From: Craurococcus roseus
GTDB taxonomy: Bacteria; Pseudomonadota; Alphaproteobacteria; Acetobacterales; Acetobacteraceae
Assembly: GCF_039523795.1 (NCBI RefSeq)
Contig: NZ_BAAAFZ010000028.1
Span: 62,001 to 126,000 of the forward strand
Direction: 5' to 3'
DNA: 64,000 nt
Shown: positions 27,498-36,092 of the stretch, piece by piece
Numbering within the stretch: the stretch's first letter is position 1
Layout: the number at the start of each line of letters is the position of its first letter
Notes under the pieces: model-generated
The model's input: only the letters and a program-made list of their open reading frames with translations
Database searches by the model: none
Told to the model about the DNA's origin: nothing
Program-made: the position numbers and the translations under genes

Positions 27498-28748
27498 CTA
27501 GCGCGACGAGATGAGGTGTTCGAGCACCGCCGGGATGCGCGGCACCAGCCCCAGCCGGTTCACGTCGGTGCCCGCCAGCAACGGCAGCGACATTGGCGGC
27601 ACGCCCTGCCCGGACACCTCCAGCCGCCCCAGTTCCTTCCCCTTGGCCACCGGCGCCGCCACCGGCGCGTCGTAGCGCAGTCGCGCCTGGAGGTTGCGCC
27701 GCCACTGCTTCGGCAACGTCACCACCACGTCGCGCGCGCCCACCAGCGGCACCGTGCGGCGGTCGCCGAGGTGGACGGGCACCTCCTCCACGGTCTCACC
27801 GGCGCGGAACAGCGACACGTTCTCGAACTCGCGGAAGGCCCATTCAAGCAGCCGCTCGCTCTCCTCGCCCCGCGCCCGCATCGTCGGCAGGCCGTTGAAC
27901 ACCAGGACGAGGCGCCGCTCGCCGCGCTTGGCGCTCGCGGTCAGGCCGTAGCCCGCCTCCTCGGTGTGCCCGGTCTTCAACCCGTCGGCGCCGGGAACGC
28001 GCGCCAGCGTCGGGTTGCGGTTCTCCTGGCTGATGTCGTTCCAACGGAAGGAGCGCTCGTTGTAATAGGAGTAGTACTCCGGGAACTCGGAGATGATGCG
28101 CTTGGCCAGCCGCGCGAGGTCGCGGCAGGTGGTGCGGTGCTCCGGGTCCGGCCAGCCGGTGGCGTTGCGGAAGGTGCTCGAGGTCAGGCCGATCTCGCGC
28201 GCCTTCTCGTTCATCGCCTCCGCGAACTGCTGCTCCGAGCCGGAGATGGCCTCGGCGAAGACGATGCAAGCGTCGTTGCCGGACTGCACGATCACGCCCC
28301 GCATCAGCGCCTCCACCGGCACCGTGTTGCCGACGTGGACGAACATCTTGGAGCCGCCCATGCGCCAGGCGCGCTCGCTCACCGGCAGTTCCTGCTCGAG
28401 CTTCAGCCGTCCCTGCTTCAGCATGTCAAAGACCATGTACATGGTCATCAGCTTCGACATGGAGGACGGCGGCATCCGCTCGTCGGCGTTCTTCTCCAGG
28501 AGCACCGCGTCCGTGTCGTAGTCGACCACGAAGGCCTGCTTGGCGATGGTGTCGAGCGGCCCCAGCGGCGTGGTCGCGGGCGAGGTCGGCGGCCCGCCGG
28601 CCTGGGACGCGCCGCCGCCCTGCCTCCCCCCGCCCCGTTGCGGCCGTCCTCCCTGCGCCGAGGCCGGCAACGGCGGCAGGAGCGTGGAGGCGAGCGCAGC
28701 CCCGGCCGGCAGGAGCAACGAACGGCGGCGGCGAGGGACGGGCGGCAT
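27498..28748 (-). CDS. dacF: D-alanyl-D-alanine carboxypeptidase (DacF/PBP5-like)
   Basis: A 416-residue penicillin-binding protein that trims pentapeptides in periplasmic peptidoglycan. A signal peptide (RRRRSLLLPAGAALAST) is followed by a Gly/Gln-rich linker. The active-site SxxK is S96-K99 in PPSSMSKLM, the SGN motif is in VQSGNDACIV and KTG is in GLKTGHTEEAG. A C-terminal PBP5-type beta domain begins near residue 310. The Gly-rich linker of about 35 residues before the catalytic domain is unusual but tolerable. Confidence 0.93.
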   Translation of the reverse strand: MPPVPRRRRSLLLPAGAALASTLLPPLPASAQGGRPQRGGGRQGGGASQAGGPPTSPATTPLGPLDTIAKQAFVVDYDTDAVLLEKNADERMPPSSMSKLMTMYMVFDMLKQGRLKLEQELPVSERAWRMGGSKMFVHVGNTVPVEALMRGVIVQSGNDACIVFAEAISGSEQQFAEAMNEKAREIGLTSSTFRNATGWPDPEHRTTCRDLARLAKRIISEFPEYYSYYNERSFRWNDISQENRNPTLARVPGADGLKTGHTEEAGYGLTASAKRGERRLVLVFNGLPTMRARGEESERLLEWAFREFENVSLFRAGETVEEVPVHLGDRRTVPLVGARDVVVTLPKQWRRNLQARLRYDAPVAAPVAKGKELGRLEVSGQGVPPMSLPLLAGTDVNRLGLVPRIPAVLEHLISSR

Positions 28749-28829
28749 AGCTGAAAAAGCTCCGGAGGGTATTCGCCTGATTGGATACTATTTCCAGAGG
28801 CTCCGGCTCAAGCTCCGCCCGCAGCCTCC

Positions 28830-29753
28830 TCAGTCCAAAACGATTCTCGCGTCCGGAATAGCACGACGGAGCGCCGCTTCCAGCGCCCGGTCCGCCTCGC
28901 CCGCCGAGACGAACGGGCCGACGCGCACCCGGTATTGCGGTTGCCGACCGGGGCCGACGGCCTCGGCCGCACCGCCGACCGCGGCGGCGCGGCGTTCGGC
29001 GAGGTCGCGGCGGAAGAAGGCGCCCGCGTCCACGAAAAGCCGGGACGGCACGGTACCGCGTTGCACCACGTCCTCGGGCAAGCGCGCCGGCGGACCTGTC
29101 GGCGGAGCCGGAACCTCACCGGCCGGTGACGCCATGGCCGGGCGTGATCCCGCGATGTTGCCGCCACCGGCGGCGGCCCGGGTTCCCGGCGGCGGGGCGA
29201 GTTGCTCCCGCTCCACCGCGGCGATGGGCGCCGAGGCGATGGCCAAGCGCGGCCCTTCCGCCCCGGGAAGCCCCGCGCTGGCGATCCGGCTCGCCTCGGC
29301 ATCGACGGCGATCCGGACCCTCGCCGGCTCGTCCGGCCGCACCCCCAGGAGTTCCGCGGCGCGGCGCGACAGGCCAATGACGCGGCCGGGCCGCTCCGGG
29401 CCGCGGTCGTTCACCCGAACCCGCACCTCCCGCCCGGTGTCAAGGTTCCAGACGCGGACTACCGACGGCAGTTGGAGGGTGCGGTGCGCCGCCATCAACG
29501 CGGCCGGGTCGTAAGCCTCTCCGTTGGCCGTCGGGCGCCCGCGGCGACCGTCGGGCAGCACCGCCACCAAGCCCGACTCCTCCAAGCCGTGGGCCTCGCG
29601 CGGGTAGGACCACACGCCCCCGAGGCTGTAAGGCTCGCCCACCAAGAAGCGCGGGTTGCCCGGGGAAGAGGACTGCGACGACGCGCAGGCCGCCGCGCCG
29701 GCCAACATGGCGGCGAAGACGGGCGGAACCCATCGCCGCCCCGGAGAGGTCAA
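28830..29753 (-). CDS. rlpA: RlpA-like double-psi beta-barrel protein with SPOR domain
   Basis: A 307-residue exported protein. A signal sequence with a possible lipidated cysteine (AGAAAC) is followed by the RlpA barrel (LVGEPYSLGGVWSYP, then PTANGEAYDPAALMAAHRTL and VRVNDRGP with the catalytic aspartate). After a Pro/Ala linker a C-terminal SPOR domain (YRVRVGPFVSAGEADRAL) binds denuded glycan at the septum. RlpA enzymes cleave such glycans. The TTG start overlaps the upstream transglycosylase stop (TTGA); a downstream ATG at 29708 would remove most of the signal peptide. Confidence 0.85.
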   Translation of the reverse strand: MTSPGRRWVPPVFAAMLAGAAACASSQSSSPGNPRFLVGEPYSLGGVWSYPREAHGLEESGLVAVLPDGRRGRPTANGEAYDPAALMAAHRTLQLPSVVRVWNLDTGREVRVRVNDRGPERPGRVIGLSRRAAELLGVRPDEPARVRIAVDAEASRIASAGLPGAEGPRLAIASAPIAAVEREQLAPPPGTRAAAGGGNIAGSRPAMASPAGEVPAPPTGPPARLPEDVVQRGTVPSRLFVDAGAFFRRDLAERRAAAVGGAAEAVGPGRQPQYRVRVGPFVSAGEADRALEAALRRAIPDARIVLD

Positions 29754-30745
29754 GCCACGCGGTCCGACAGCAGCCCCACCGCCAAGCCGTAATTGACCGG
29801 CGGGTTGTAGCGGCGGATTACCCGCAGGTTGTGCCCGCCGAGGAACACCTTCCCAGCCGAGCGGTTGGGCTGCACCAAGCCCATCTCCACCTCGCTAACG
29901 GGCAGCGGACCGCCGTCCGCCCGGCGGAAGCCGAGCCGCGCCCACTCGCGGAGCGGGCGCTTGTTGTCGGCGTCGTACCGCTCCACCGGACCGGGCGGCA
30001 GCACCTCCAAGCCCCAGGGCTCGCCTTCTCGCCAGCCGTGGCGAGAGAGATAATGCGCGATGGAACCTAGCGCGTCGGCGCGGCTGTCCCAGATGTCGCG
30101 CCTGCCGTCGCCGTCGAAGTCCACCGCCAGCCGCTCGAAGTTGGACGGCATGAACTGGGGTTGCCCCATGGCGCCGGCCCAGCTCCCGCGCATCCGTCCG
30201 GGCGAGATGTGCCCGCTATCCAGCACCCTGAGCGCGGCGAGCAACTCGGACCGGAAGTAGGCGGAGCGCCGCCCGTCGTAGGCCAGCGTAGCCAACGCTT
30301 CGATCACCCCGAAGCCACCGGTGTTGGTGCCGTAGTTGGTTTCCATGCCCCAGATCGCCGCGACCACACGCGGCGACACGCGGAAGCGAGTCTCGATGGC
30401 GTCCAGCAGGCGCCGGCTCTCGGCGAAGGCGCGGCGCCCGTTCTCGACCCGTGTGGCGGAGACGATCTTCTCGCGGTATTCCTCCCAGGTCATGCCGGGC
30501 CCTTCCGGCTGGAACCGATCGAGTTCCAGCACGCGCGGGTTCGGCTTCAGGCCCGCGAAGGCGCGTTGGATCGTCCCTGCCGAAACGCCCGCTCGCCGCC
30601 CATCGGCCCGCACGCCATCGAGAAAGGCTTCGAAGCCGCCGCTGGCGGCCCTGGCGCGATCCGGGGCGCCCGCGGCGAAAAGAGGAAGCGCCAGGGCGGT
30701 GGCGCCGAGTACGGCGCGCCGTTGGGCGGAAGAACGGTGTCGCAT
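29750..30745 (-). CDS. Lytic murein transglycosylase, MltB family
   Basis: A 331-residue periplasmic peptidoglycan-cleaving enzyme. A signal sequence (RRAVLGATALALPLFAAG) precedes the SLT-type domain with catalytic glutamate in AIWGMETNYGTN, LATLAYDGRRSAYF, GAMGQPQFMPSNF and DFDGDGRRDIW. The NYGLAVGLLSD end is typical of MltB-like proteins. The ATG at 30745 is used; a GTG at 30763 would add six residues. It is coupled to the RlpA-like gene. Confidence 0.9.
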   Translation of the reverse strand: MRHRSSAQRRAVLGATALALPLFAAGAPDRARAASGGFEAFLDGVRADGRRAGVSAGTIQRAFAGLKPNPRVLELDRFQPEGPGMTWEEYREKIVSATRVENGRRAFAESRRLLDAIETRFRVSPRVVAAIWGMETNYGTNTGGFGVIEALATLAYDGRRSAYFRSELLAALRVLDSGHISPGRMRGSWAGAMGQPQFMPSNFERLAVDFDGDGRRDIWDSRADALGSIAHYLSRHGWREGEPWGLEVLPPGPVERYDADNKRPLREWARLGFRRADGGPLPVSEVEMGLVQPNRSAGKVFLGGHNLRVIRRYNPPVNYGLAVGLLSDRVA

Positions 30746-30843
30746 GGACCGCAGAGGTGCCACGACGCCCGATCAACCGCAACGTGCAATTCAGCTTGGC
30801 GGCGCGGGCATTTCGCAACCTGGGAGCCGTTGCGGCTTCGGAG

Positions 30844-30890
30844 GTGACGGTGTGTGCTCGACCGCACAGATCGCGGGTGCAAACCGTCAC
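30844..30890. promoter_or_regulatory. Nested inverted repeat upstream of the LuxR-type regulator
   Basis: GTGACGGT at 30844-30851 and ACCGTCAC at 30883-30890 are perfect inverted copies 31 bases apart. Inside them, TGTGC and GCACA form a second inverted pair. The element lies in the divergent gap between the MltB-type gene and the regulator at 30927 and is followed by an A-rich run. It could be a spaced operator or an attenuator hairpin. Confidence 0.45.
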
Positions 30891-30926
30891 AAAAAGATAA
30901 TCGGGCCACTCCCCACGGAGATCGCG

Positions 30927-32093
30927 ATGCCGGAAGGACGCCTTCTCGCCCTGACCGAGCAGATCTACGACGCCGGCGTCGGCGGGACGCCGTGGTCCAT
31001 CGTGTGCGGCGGCCTCAAGGCCCTGGTCGGGGCGCGCTCCGCTTCTCTGATGGCCGGGGACTTCGCCGCCGGCCATCCGGAGATCCTCTACCACGCCGAG
31101 ATACCGGAGGACGCAGCGGCGGCGTACCGGCGGCACTACCGCAAGGTGGACCTGTGGACGAACCGCGCTTCGCGGATCATGGCCCAGCCGGGCGCCGCGG
31201 CCGGACCGGTGCGCGTCTTCACCAGCGGCGGCCTGGTGTCCGACCGCGAGTTCGTTCGAAGCGAGTTCTACTGTGACTTCGGCCGGAAGCTCGGGTTGCG
31301 CTACGTGGTGGGCACGGTGGCGTCGCTCGGCGCCGGCGGTACGATGCCGATCGGCCTGCACCGGCCCGATGGCGCCCCGCCCTTCGCCGACCGCGAGCGG
31401 CGGTTGCTCGAGCACCTGCTCCCGCACCTCCGCCGTTCCTTGCAGGTCCGCCACCGCCTCGCGGCCCCGGCGGCGCTGGCCGACGGCCAATCCGTGCTGG
31501 ACGCGCTGCCGACCGGCGCTCTGGTCGTGGACGCAGAAATGCGCGTGCTCGCGGCAAACTTCGCGGCCGAGGCGCTCGCCGAAGGCGGCGCGGGCCTGGC
31601 CATGCGGCGGGAGGCCGGGTTGGGCGGCGGCGCGGCGGTGTTCGCCCGCGCGCGTCGCCGCACGGAGAACGCCGCCCTGGTCTTTCTCGTCCGGGCCACG
31701 GCGCTGGGCGGCGCGCCAGGCGGCGTCGTGCGCCTGCATGACGACGACGGCACGAAGGCCGTTGTCGCGTCGGTGGCGCCCCTGCCCAAGCGGCTCGCGG
31801 GCGGGTCGGGCGCTGGCCGGGTCACGGGGCAAGCGCTGGTCCTGCTGCGTGACCTGTCCGCCCCGCTTGCCCCCCCACGGCTCGGCACCCTGCGCGAGCT
31901 GTTCGGCTTGACACGCGCCCAGGCGGAGGTGGCGCAGGCCCTGGCCGGCGGCACCACGAAGAAGGCCGTCGCCGCCGGGCGCGGGTCGCGGGAGTCGACG
32001 GTCCGCACGCACGTCCGCGCGGTGCTGGACAAGACCGGCGCCGCCAACCTCCGCGAGTTGGAGCGGCTGTTGGCGGGCGTCCAAGGGCTGTAG
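30927..32093 (+). CDS. LuxR-family HTH transcriptional regulator
   Basis: A 388-residue regulator. The N-terminal 190 residues have no strong signature (possibly a GAF/PAS-like sensor), a second PAS-like segment lies at about 195-300 (LDALPTGALVVDAEMRVL), and the last 65 residues form a LuxR-type HTH: LTRAQAEVAQALAGG with ESTVRTHVRAVLDKTGA. The effector is unknown. The ATG at 30927 is preceded by ACGGAG. Inverted repeats precede this gene and the next one, so it may regulate itself and the PrpD-family gene. Confidence 0.85.
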   Translation: MPEGRLLALTEQIYDAGVGGTPWSIVCGGLKALVGARSASLMAGDFAAGHPEILYHAEIPEDAAAAYRRHYRKVDLWTNRASRIMAQPGAAAGPVRVFTSGGLVSDREFVRSEFYCDFGRKLGLRYVVGTVASLGAGGTMPIGLHRPDGAPPFADRERRLLEHLLPHLRRSLQVRHRLAAPAALADGQSVLDALPTGALVVDAEMRVLAANFAAEALAEGGAGLAMRREAGLGGGAAVFARARRRTENAALVFLVRATALGGAPGGVVRLHDDDGTKAVVASVAPLPKRLAGGSGAGRVTGQALVLLRDLSAPLAPPRLGTLRELFGLTRAQAEVAQALAGGTTKKAVAAGRGSRESTVRTHVRAVLDKTGAANLRELERLLAGVQGL

Positions 32094-32098
32094 CCCTG

Positions 32099-32116
32099 AA
32101 GCCGGGCCACCGGCTT
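32099..32116 (+). terminator. Hairpin after the LuxR-type gene
   Basis: AAGCCGG-GCCA-CCGGCTT is a perfect 7-bp stem with a four-base loop, six bases beyond the stop of the regulator, followed by a short T run broken by C. It is a plausible weak intrinsic terminator. Confidence 0.5.
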
Positions 32117-32132
32117 TCGCGGGCCGGGCTGC

Positions 32133-32151
32133 ACAGGAGCGCCGCTCCTGT
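32133..32151. promoter_or_regulatory. Perfect 19-bp palindrome upstream of the PrpD-family gene
   Basis: ACAGGAGCG-C-CGCTCCTGT has perfect 9-base arms around one base and lies 35 bases before the start codon of the PrpD-family gene. Size and symmetry fit a dimeric regulator site, such as for the LuxR-type protein encoded just upstream. The palindrome is seen; the regulator is inferred. A 5'-leader hairpin is the alternative. Confidence 0.5.
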
Positions 32152-32186
32152 CTAGAATGGCGCCAAAGCCCCGGAGGAAACCCCAA

Positions 32187-33587
32187 ATGGCCGCCGTGAC
32201 CGCCCAACTCGCCTCCTACTGCGCCTCGCTCGACTTCGCCGCGCTGCCGCCGGCGGTGCAGGAGCGCACGCGGTTCCTCGTGCTCGACCTCGCGGGCAAC
32301 ATCCTTCGCGGCAGGCACGACGCCGAAAGCAGCCCGGCCCTGCTCGCCGCCGCCCGCACACTGGGTCTGGCCTGCGGCGGCTCCGCGGTGCTCGGCGACT
32401 GCGCGCGCTACACCCCGGCCGGCGCCGCCCTGCTGAACGGCGCCTTTGCCCACAGCCTGGATTTCGACGACACCCACGCCGCCGGAACGCTCCATCCCGG
32501 CGCCCCGGTGATCCCAGCGGCGCTCGCCGCGGCCGAGATGGCCGGCGCCGACGGCCGCACCACCTTGTCGGCCATCGTCGCCGGCTACGAGGTGACGTGC
32601 CGCTTGGCGCTCGCCCTGCCAGGCGGCGACCACTACGACCGCGGCTACCACCCCACCGCCACCTGCGGCGCCTTCGGAGCCGCGGCCGCCGCCGCGCGGG
32701 TGTTCGGCCTGTCCGCCGCCCGGATCGAGGACGCCTTCGGCATCGCCCTCAGCCAGTCCGCCGGCAGCCTGCAATTCCTCGCCAACGGCGCCTGGACCAA
32801 GCGCTTCCAGGTGGGCTGGAGCGCCATGGCCGGCCTGTCCGCCGCCGTGCTCGCGCGCGAGAACTTCCGCGGCGCCGCCGAAGCGTTCGAAGGCAAGGCC
32901 GGCTTCCTTCGCGCCTACGCGCCCAACCCGGTGCCCGAGCGCGCGCTCCGCGACCTCGGCACCGCCTGGGAGCTGATGAACACGGCGGTGAAGCCCTACC
33001 CGTCCTGCCGCTACGGCCACGCTTGCGTGGACGCCGCCATCGCCCTCCGTGCCGAACTCGGCCTGGAGCCTGGCGAGGTCGAGCGCGTCACCATGGGCCT
33101 GCCGAACAAGGGGATGCTCTTGGTGGGGGCGCCGCTCGCCTACAAGCAGAACCCGCAGAACGTGGTGGACGGCCAGTTCAGCGGCCCCTTCGTCGTGGCC
33201 TGCGGCTTGGCCACCGGGCACATGGGCTGGGACAGCTACGCGCTGCTGTCCGACCCGACCGTGCGCTCGCTGCTGCCGAAGATCGAATGCGTGGAAGACC
33301 CGGAGGTCCAGGCGTTGTTCCCGGCCTTCATGGCCGGGAAGCTGACGCTCCGGGCGCGCGGCCGGGAGTTCGTCCGCACGGTCAAGGTCGCCAAGGGCGA
33401 GCCGGACAACTTCCTCAGCGAAGCTGAATTGCGCGCCAAGTTCCACGGGCTCGCCGATGCCGTGCTCGGCGCCGGTCGCGCCGCCCTGCTCGCCGATGCG
33501 GTGCTTGGCCTGGACCGCGCGCCGGACGTCAACGGCCTCATGCGCTTGGGGGCGCCGATGGTCGCGGCGCGCCTCGCCGGCGAGTAG
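32187..33587 (+). CDS. MmgE/PrpD-family protein
   Basis: A 466-residue protein of the 2-methylcitrate dehydratase / cis-aconitate decarboxylase superfamily. Typical segments are LNGAFAHSLDFDDTH (substrate-site acidic cluster), HPTATCGAFGAAAAAA, and KPYPSCRYGHACVDA. Members dehydrate or decarboxylate small carboxylic acids, but many paralogues have unknown substrates. There is no prpB or prpC here, so a methylcitrate role is not supported. The start at 32187 follows CCGGAGGA; a GTG or ATG further upstream lacks such a site. Confidence 0.85.
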   Translation: MAAVTAQLASYCASLDFAALPPAVQERTRFLVLDLAGNILRGRHDAESSPALLAAARTLGLACGGSAVLGDCARYTPAGAALLNGAFAHSLDFDDTHAAGTLHPGAPVIPAALAAAEMAGADGRTTLSAIVAGYEVTCRLALALPGGDHYDRGYHPTATCGAFGAAAAAARVFGLSAARIEDAFGIALSQSAGSLQFLANGAWTKRFQVGWSAMAGLSAAVLARENFRGAAEAFEGKAGFLRAYAPNPVPERALRDLGTAWELMNTAVKPYPSCRYGHACVDAAIALRAELGLEPGEVERVTMGLPNKGMLLVGAPLAYKQNPQNVVDGQFSGPFVVACGLATGHMGWDSYALLSDPTVRSLLPKIECVEDPEVQALFPAFMAGKLTLRARGREFVRTVKVAKGEPDNFLSEAELRAKFHGLADAVLGAGRAALLADAVLGLDRAPDVNGLMRLGAPMVAARLAGE

Positions 33588-33613
33588 GGCGGCCGGATTC
33601 GGCCGCTTGCCGT

Positions 33614-34645
33614 TCAGAAGGAGAAGGCAAGCGACACGGAGCCGAAGGCGAAGGCGTCGCGCTGGCTCACGAACTCCTTCGTGCGCCAGACCTGCGTGTA
33701 GCTGAGGCGGATGTTCTGCCAGAACACCGCCGCGCCCAGCTCGAATGCGGCCACGAAAGGCCGATGATCCACGGAGCGGCTGTCGCGCCAGGTGTTGCCG
33801 TCGAGGAAGATGTCGCGCCCCACCGCGTGGCCGCCGACCCCGCCGAAGACGTACCAGCCAAATCCCTCGCCCACCAGCGGCGGCGCGTCGGCGATCGTGT
33901 GGCGTATCCGGGGCGTTCCGAAGTCCCGCTCCAGCCCTCGCCCGAACCGCACCCGCGCCCCGGCGGAAGCGGCGACGCGCACCGTGCCGAGTTGCGCGCC
34001 GACCGCCGGCAGCGCGTCCACGTCGCCGAATGCGGTCCCGGCCACCGGCAGGCGCCAGATCCGCTCGGCATTGACGTTGAAGACCGGCTCGTTGCGGAGC
34101 TGCTTGCCCCAGCCCTGCGGCACCGGATCGTCGATGGCGTGGTGGACGAACGACTGGGTGTCACGGGCGAATGAGGCCGGGCCGATTACGCCGAGCTGCA
34201 CTTCAAAGCGGTCCGCCGTGTCCCAGCTCCGCCGGTCCAGGCCGATCGTGCCGTAGAGGATGCCCGCGTAGGGCCGGTCCTGCGGATCGGGTTCGCGCCG
34301 GCGCTTGTTGACGGGCGTGAAAAAGTTCTGGCCCAGCGAGACGCTCCAGCGCGTGTTGGCCGGTCCCAGCAGGCCCGACAACCCGTCGTCGACCCAGCCG
34401 AGAGGCCCGGGCAGACTGCCCTCCCCTGAAGTCCAGCCGAGCCGGACGCCGCTCGTGTACCAGCGGTCGGTTTCCTTCCCGAGGAACTTGAGCGAGTCGT
34501 TCTCGAGCACGAAGCTCGCCGTCGCGCGCGGGTCGGGCGGCGGCAGCATGGGTTCGGCCACGGCCGGCGTCACGGCGGCCAAGATTGCCACCGCCGCCGC
34601 AGGCGCCATCGCCCCCGTCACAGCGGCGCCGATTCGGATTTCCAT
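33614..34645 (-). CDS. LpxR-family outer-membrane lipid A deacylase-like protein
   Basis: A 343-residue exported beta-barrel protein of the LpxR/DUF2219 family, which removes 3'-acyloxyacyl chains from lipid A. A signal peptide (about 30 residues ending AVA) precedes SFVLENDSLKF and the DRWYTSGVRLGW motif, then FTPVNK and DRPYAG, all typical of the family; the C-terminus ends in F as in outer-membrane barrels. The ATG at 34645 is chosen for GGAG nine bases upstream; another ATG lies at 34660. Whether the enzyme is active on lipid A is inferred. Confidence 0.82.
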   Translation of the reverse strand: MEIRIGAAVTGAMAPAAAVAILAAVTPAVAEPMLPPPDPRATASFVLENDSLKFLGKETDRWYTSGVRLGWTSGEGSLPGPLGWVDDGLSGLLGPANTRWSVSLGQNFFTPVNKRRREPDPQDRPYAGILYGTIGLDRRSWDTADRFEVQLGVIGPASFARDTQSFVHHAIDDPVPQGWGKQLRNEPVFNVNAERIWRLPVAGTAFGDVDALPAVGAQLGTVRVAASAGARVRFGRGLERDFGTPRIRHTIADAPPLVGEGFGWYVFGGVGGHAVGRDIFLDGNTWRDSRSVDHRPFVAAFELGAAVFWQNIRLSYTQVWRTKEFVSQRDAFAFGSVSLAFSF

Positions 34646-34922
34646 TGGCAACCGCTCCATCCTCGTCCGCGTGGCGCAGCGAGACCGCCGCCGGGCAAGA
34701 AGCCGGACGCTACGAGGCTCCGGCCCCTCCGCTTCATCAAAAAAGTTGGTTTGTCGTCTGCCAAGGGATCTTTCTTGGGTGGAGGCTGGTGAGGCTCTCC
34801 GCAATTGCACAGCACCCACCATGCCCTGACGAGGCGGACAAGGCAGTAAGATGGTAAGTTGATAAGACGCAAGGCAACGGGCGGTCCCGCCGCCCGCGCC
34901 ATGGGTGCGGCGGGGCGCTCCG
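34646..34922. other. Intergenic region between the LpxR-like and HU genes
   Basis: A 277-base gap between two minus-strand genes. It contains AT-richer stretches near 34735-34765 and 34845-34875 and a 6-bp GC stem (GGGCGG/CCGCCC at 34879-34895) that could end the HU transcript. I see no gene. Confidence 0.4.
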
Positions 34923-35213
34923 TCAGTCGGCGGCCTTGCCCCCGTTCACCGCGCCCTTCAACCGCGCGCCGGCGGAGAACTTCACCGCCTTGGACGCCGC
35001 GATGGTGATGGCCTCACCGGTCCGGAGATTGCGCCCAGCGCGCTCACCGCGCTGCTGAACCTCAAAATTCCCGAAGCCCGGCAACCGGACCTGCTCACCG
35101 CGGCCGAGCGCGTCCGAAACGCTGTCGCAGAACGCGTCCACAGCCCGCCCCGCTTCCGTCTTGCTCAAGCCGCCCTTGTCGGCCACCAGCGCGACGAATT
35201 CCTCTTTGGTCAT
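34923..35213 (-). CDS. hup: HU-family DNA-binding protein
   Basis: A 96-residue nucleoid protein of standard HU length. The N-terminal helices read MTKEEFVALVADKGGLSKTE, the body contains VRLPGFGNFEVQQR, and the DNA-binding arm is RNLRTGEAITI. It bends DNA non-specifically as a dimer. The second HU-type gene, with a long basic tail, lies 213 bases upstream on the same strand. Confidence 0.93.
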   Translation of the reverse strand: MTKEEFVALVADKGGLSKTEAGRAVDAFCDSVSDALGRGEQVRLPGFGNFEVQQRGERAGRNLRTGEAITIAASKAVKFSAGARLKGAVNGGKAAD

Positions 35214-35426
35214 TTGGCCAGGCCTCCCATCCAGAAGTCGCCCCGCTTAACCGCAGGGAGAATCGCAGGTCAACCGAGCCGCTCCGTTTTAAAACGATCC
35301 GCCAAGCGAACTGGCAGGCCCTGCGGTGCCGAGGCGACCAGCCCCGTGGACCGCGACGAACGGGTGCGCGCGCGGCCTGCCTCCCGATGCGCCGAGCGGC
35401 ACACCGCACGGCCTCAGGCGGACGGC

Positions 35427-35846
35427 TCAGATCGAGTCCTTGAGCTCCTTGGCGGGGCGGAAGGCGATCTTCTTGCTGGCCTTGATCTGGATCTGCTCGC
35501 CGGTGGCGGGGTTGCGGCCCATCCGGGCCGGGCGCGCCCGCACCTGGAAGATGCCGAGGCCGTTCATCCGGATCTTGATGCCCTTCTTGAGGTGCCCGGT
35601 GAAGGTGTCGACCAGCTCGTTCAGCATGCCTTCAACCTGCTTCTTGGGCATCTCGTGGCTTTCGGCGAGGCCGGCCGCGAGCTGCTTCAGGCTCACCGTG
35701 CTGCCGGCGGCGAGCTTCACCGCCTTCGCCGCGGGCTTCTTGGCCGCCGCCGACTTCGCGGGCGCCCTGGCGGCCGCCTTTGGCGAAGCCTTCGCGGGGG
35801 CCTTGGTGGTCTTCTTGGCGGGCGCGGCCTTTGTCGTCTTAGCCAT
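35427..35846 (-). CDS. HU-family protein with histone-H1-like N-terminal tail
   Basis: A 139-residue protein. Residues 1-50 are a low-complexity Lys/Ala/Pro tail (repeated PAK, KAPAKA, KKPAAK-type units) resembling eukaryotic histone H1 tails. Residues about 51-139 form an HU/IHF-type domain with MNGLGIFQVRARPARMGRNP and TGEQIQIKASKK. The tail is expected to add non-specific DNA binding and compaction. It neighbours a normal HU gene and is preceded by an AT-richer promoter-like gap. Confidence 0.88.
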   Translation of the reverse strand: MAKTTKAAPAKKTTKAPAKASPKAAARAPAKSAAAKKPAAKAVKLAAGSTVSLKQLAAGLAESHEMPKKQVEGMLNELVDTFTGHLKKGIKIRMNGLGIFQVRARPARMGRNPATGEQIQIKASKKIAFRPAKELKDSI

Positions 35847-36092
35847 GCGAATCCTCTCTCGCTTGACGGAGCCGAGACAAAATCACGGATTTGCCAAGGC
35901 AACAACAATCTTCGCGCGTCCCACGGCGCGGGAAGCGCCGATTCAGGCAGGAAAAACGGGCCTTGTCGCGCCCCGGCCACCGGCGGCCTTGACGTCGCGG
36001 GGCTTCGGGCGTCGCTTCCGGGCCGGACGCCGCCGCGCCCGCCCGTTTGTCCGCCCACCCGCCCGCAGCACCGCGGAGGAACGCCGCCCGCC
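35847..36092. other. Divergent promoter region
   Basis: A 246-base gap between the minus-strand H1-tailed HU gene and the plus-strand epoxide hydrolase operon. The left third is AT-richer and probably holds the HU promoter. The right end carries CGGAGGA ahead of the hydrolase ATG. No RNA gene or clear palindrome is seen. Confidence 0.4.

Noticed and set aside
30216..33446. A 1,076-codon open frame on the minus strand antisense to the LuxR-type and PrpD-family genes
   Set aside because: Composition is that of an antisense GC-rich frame with no protein motif; the plus-strand genes have clear family signatures and ribosome sites.
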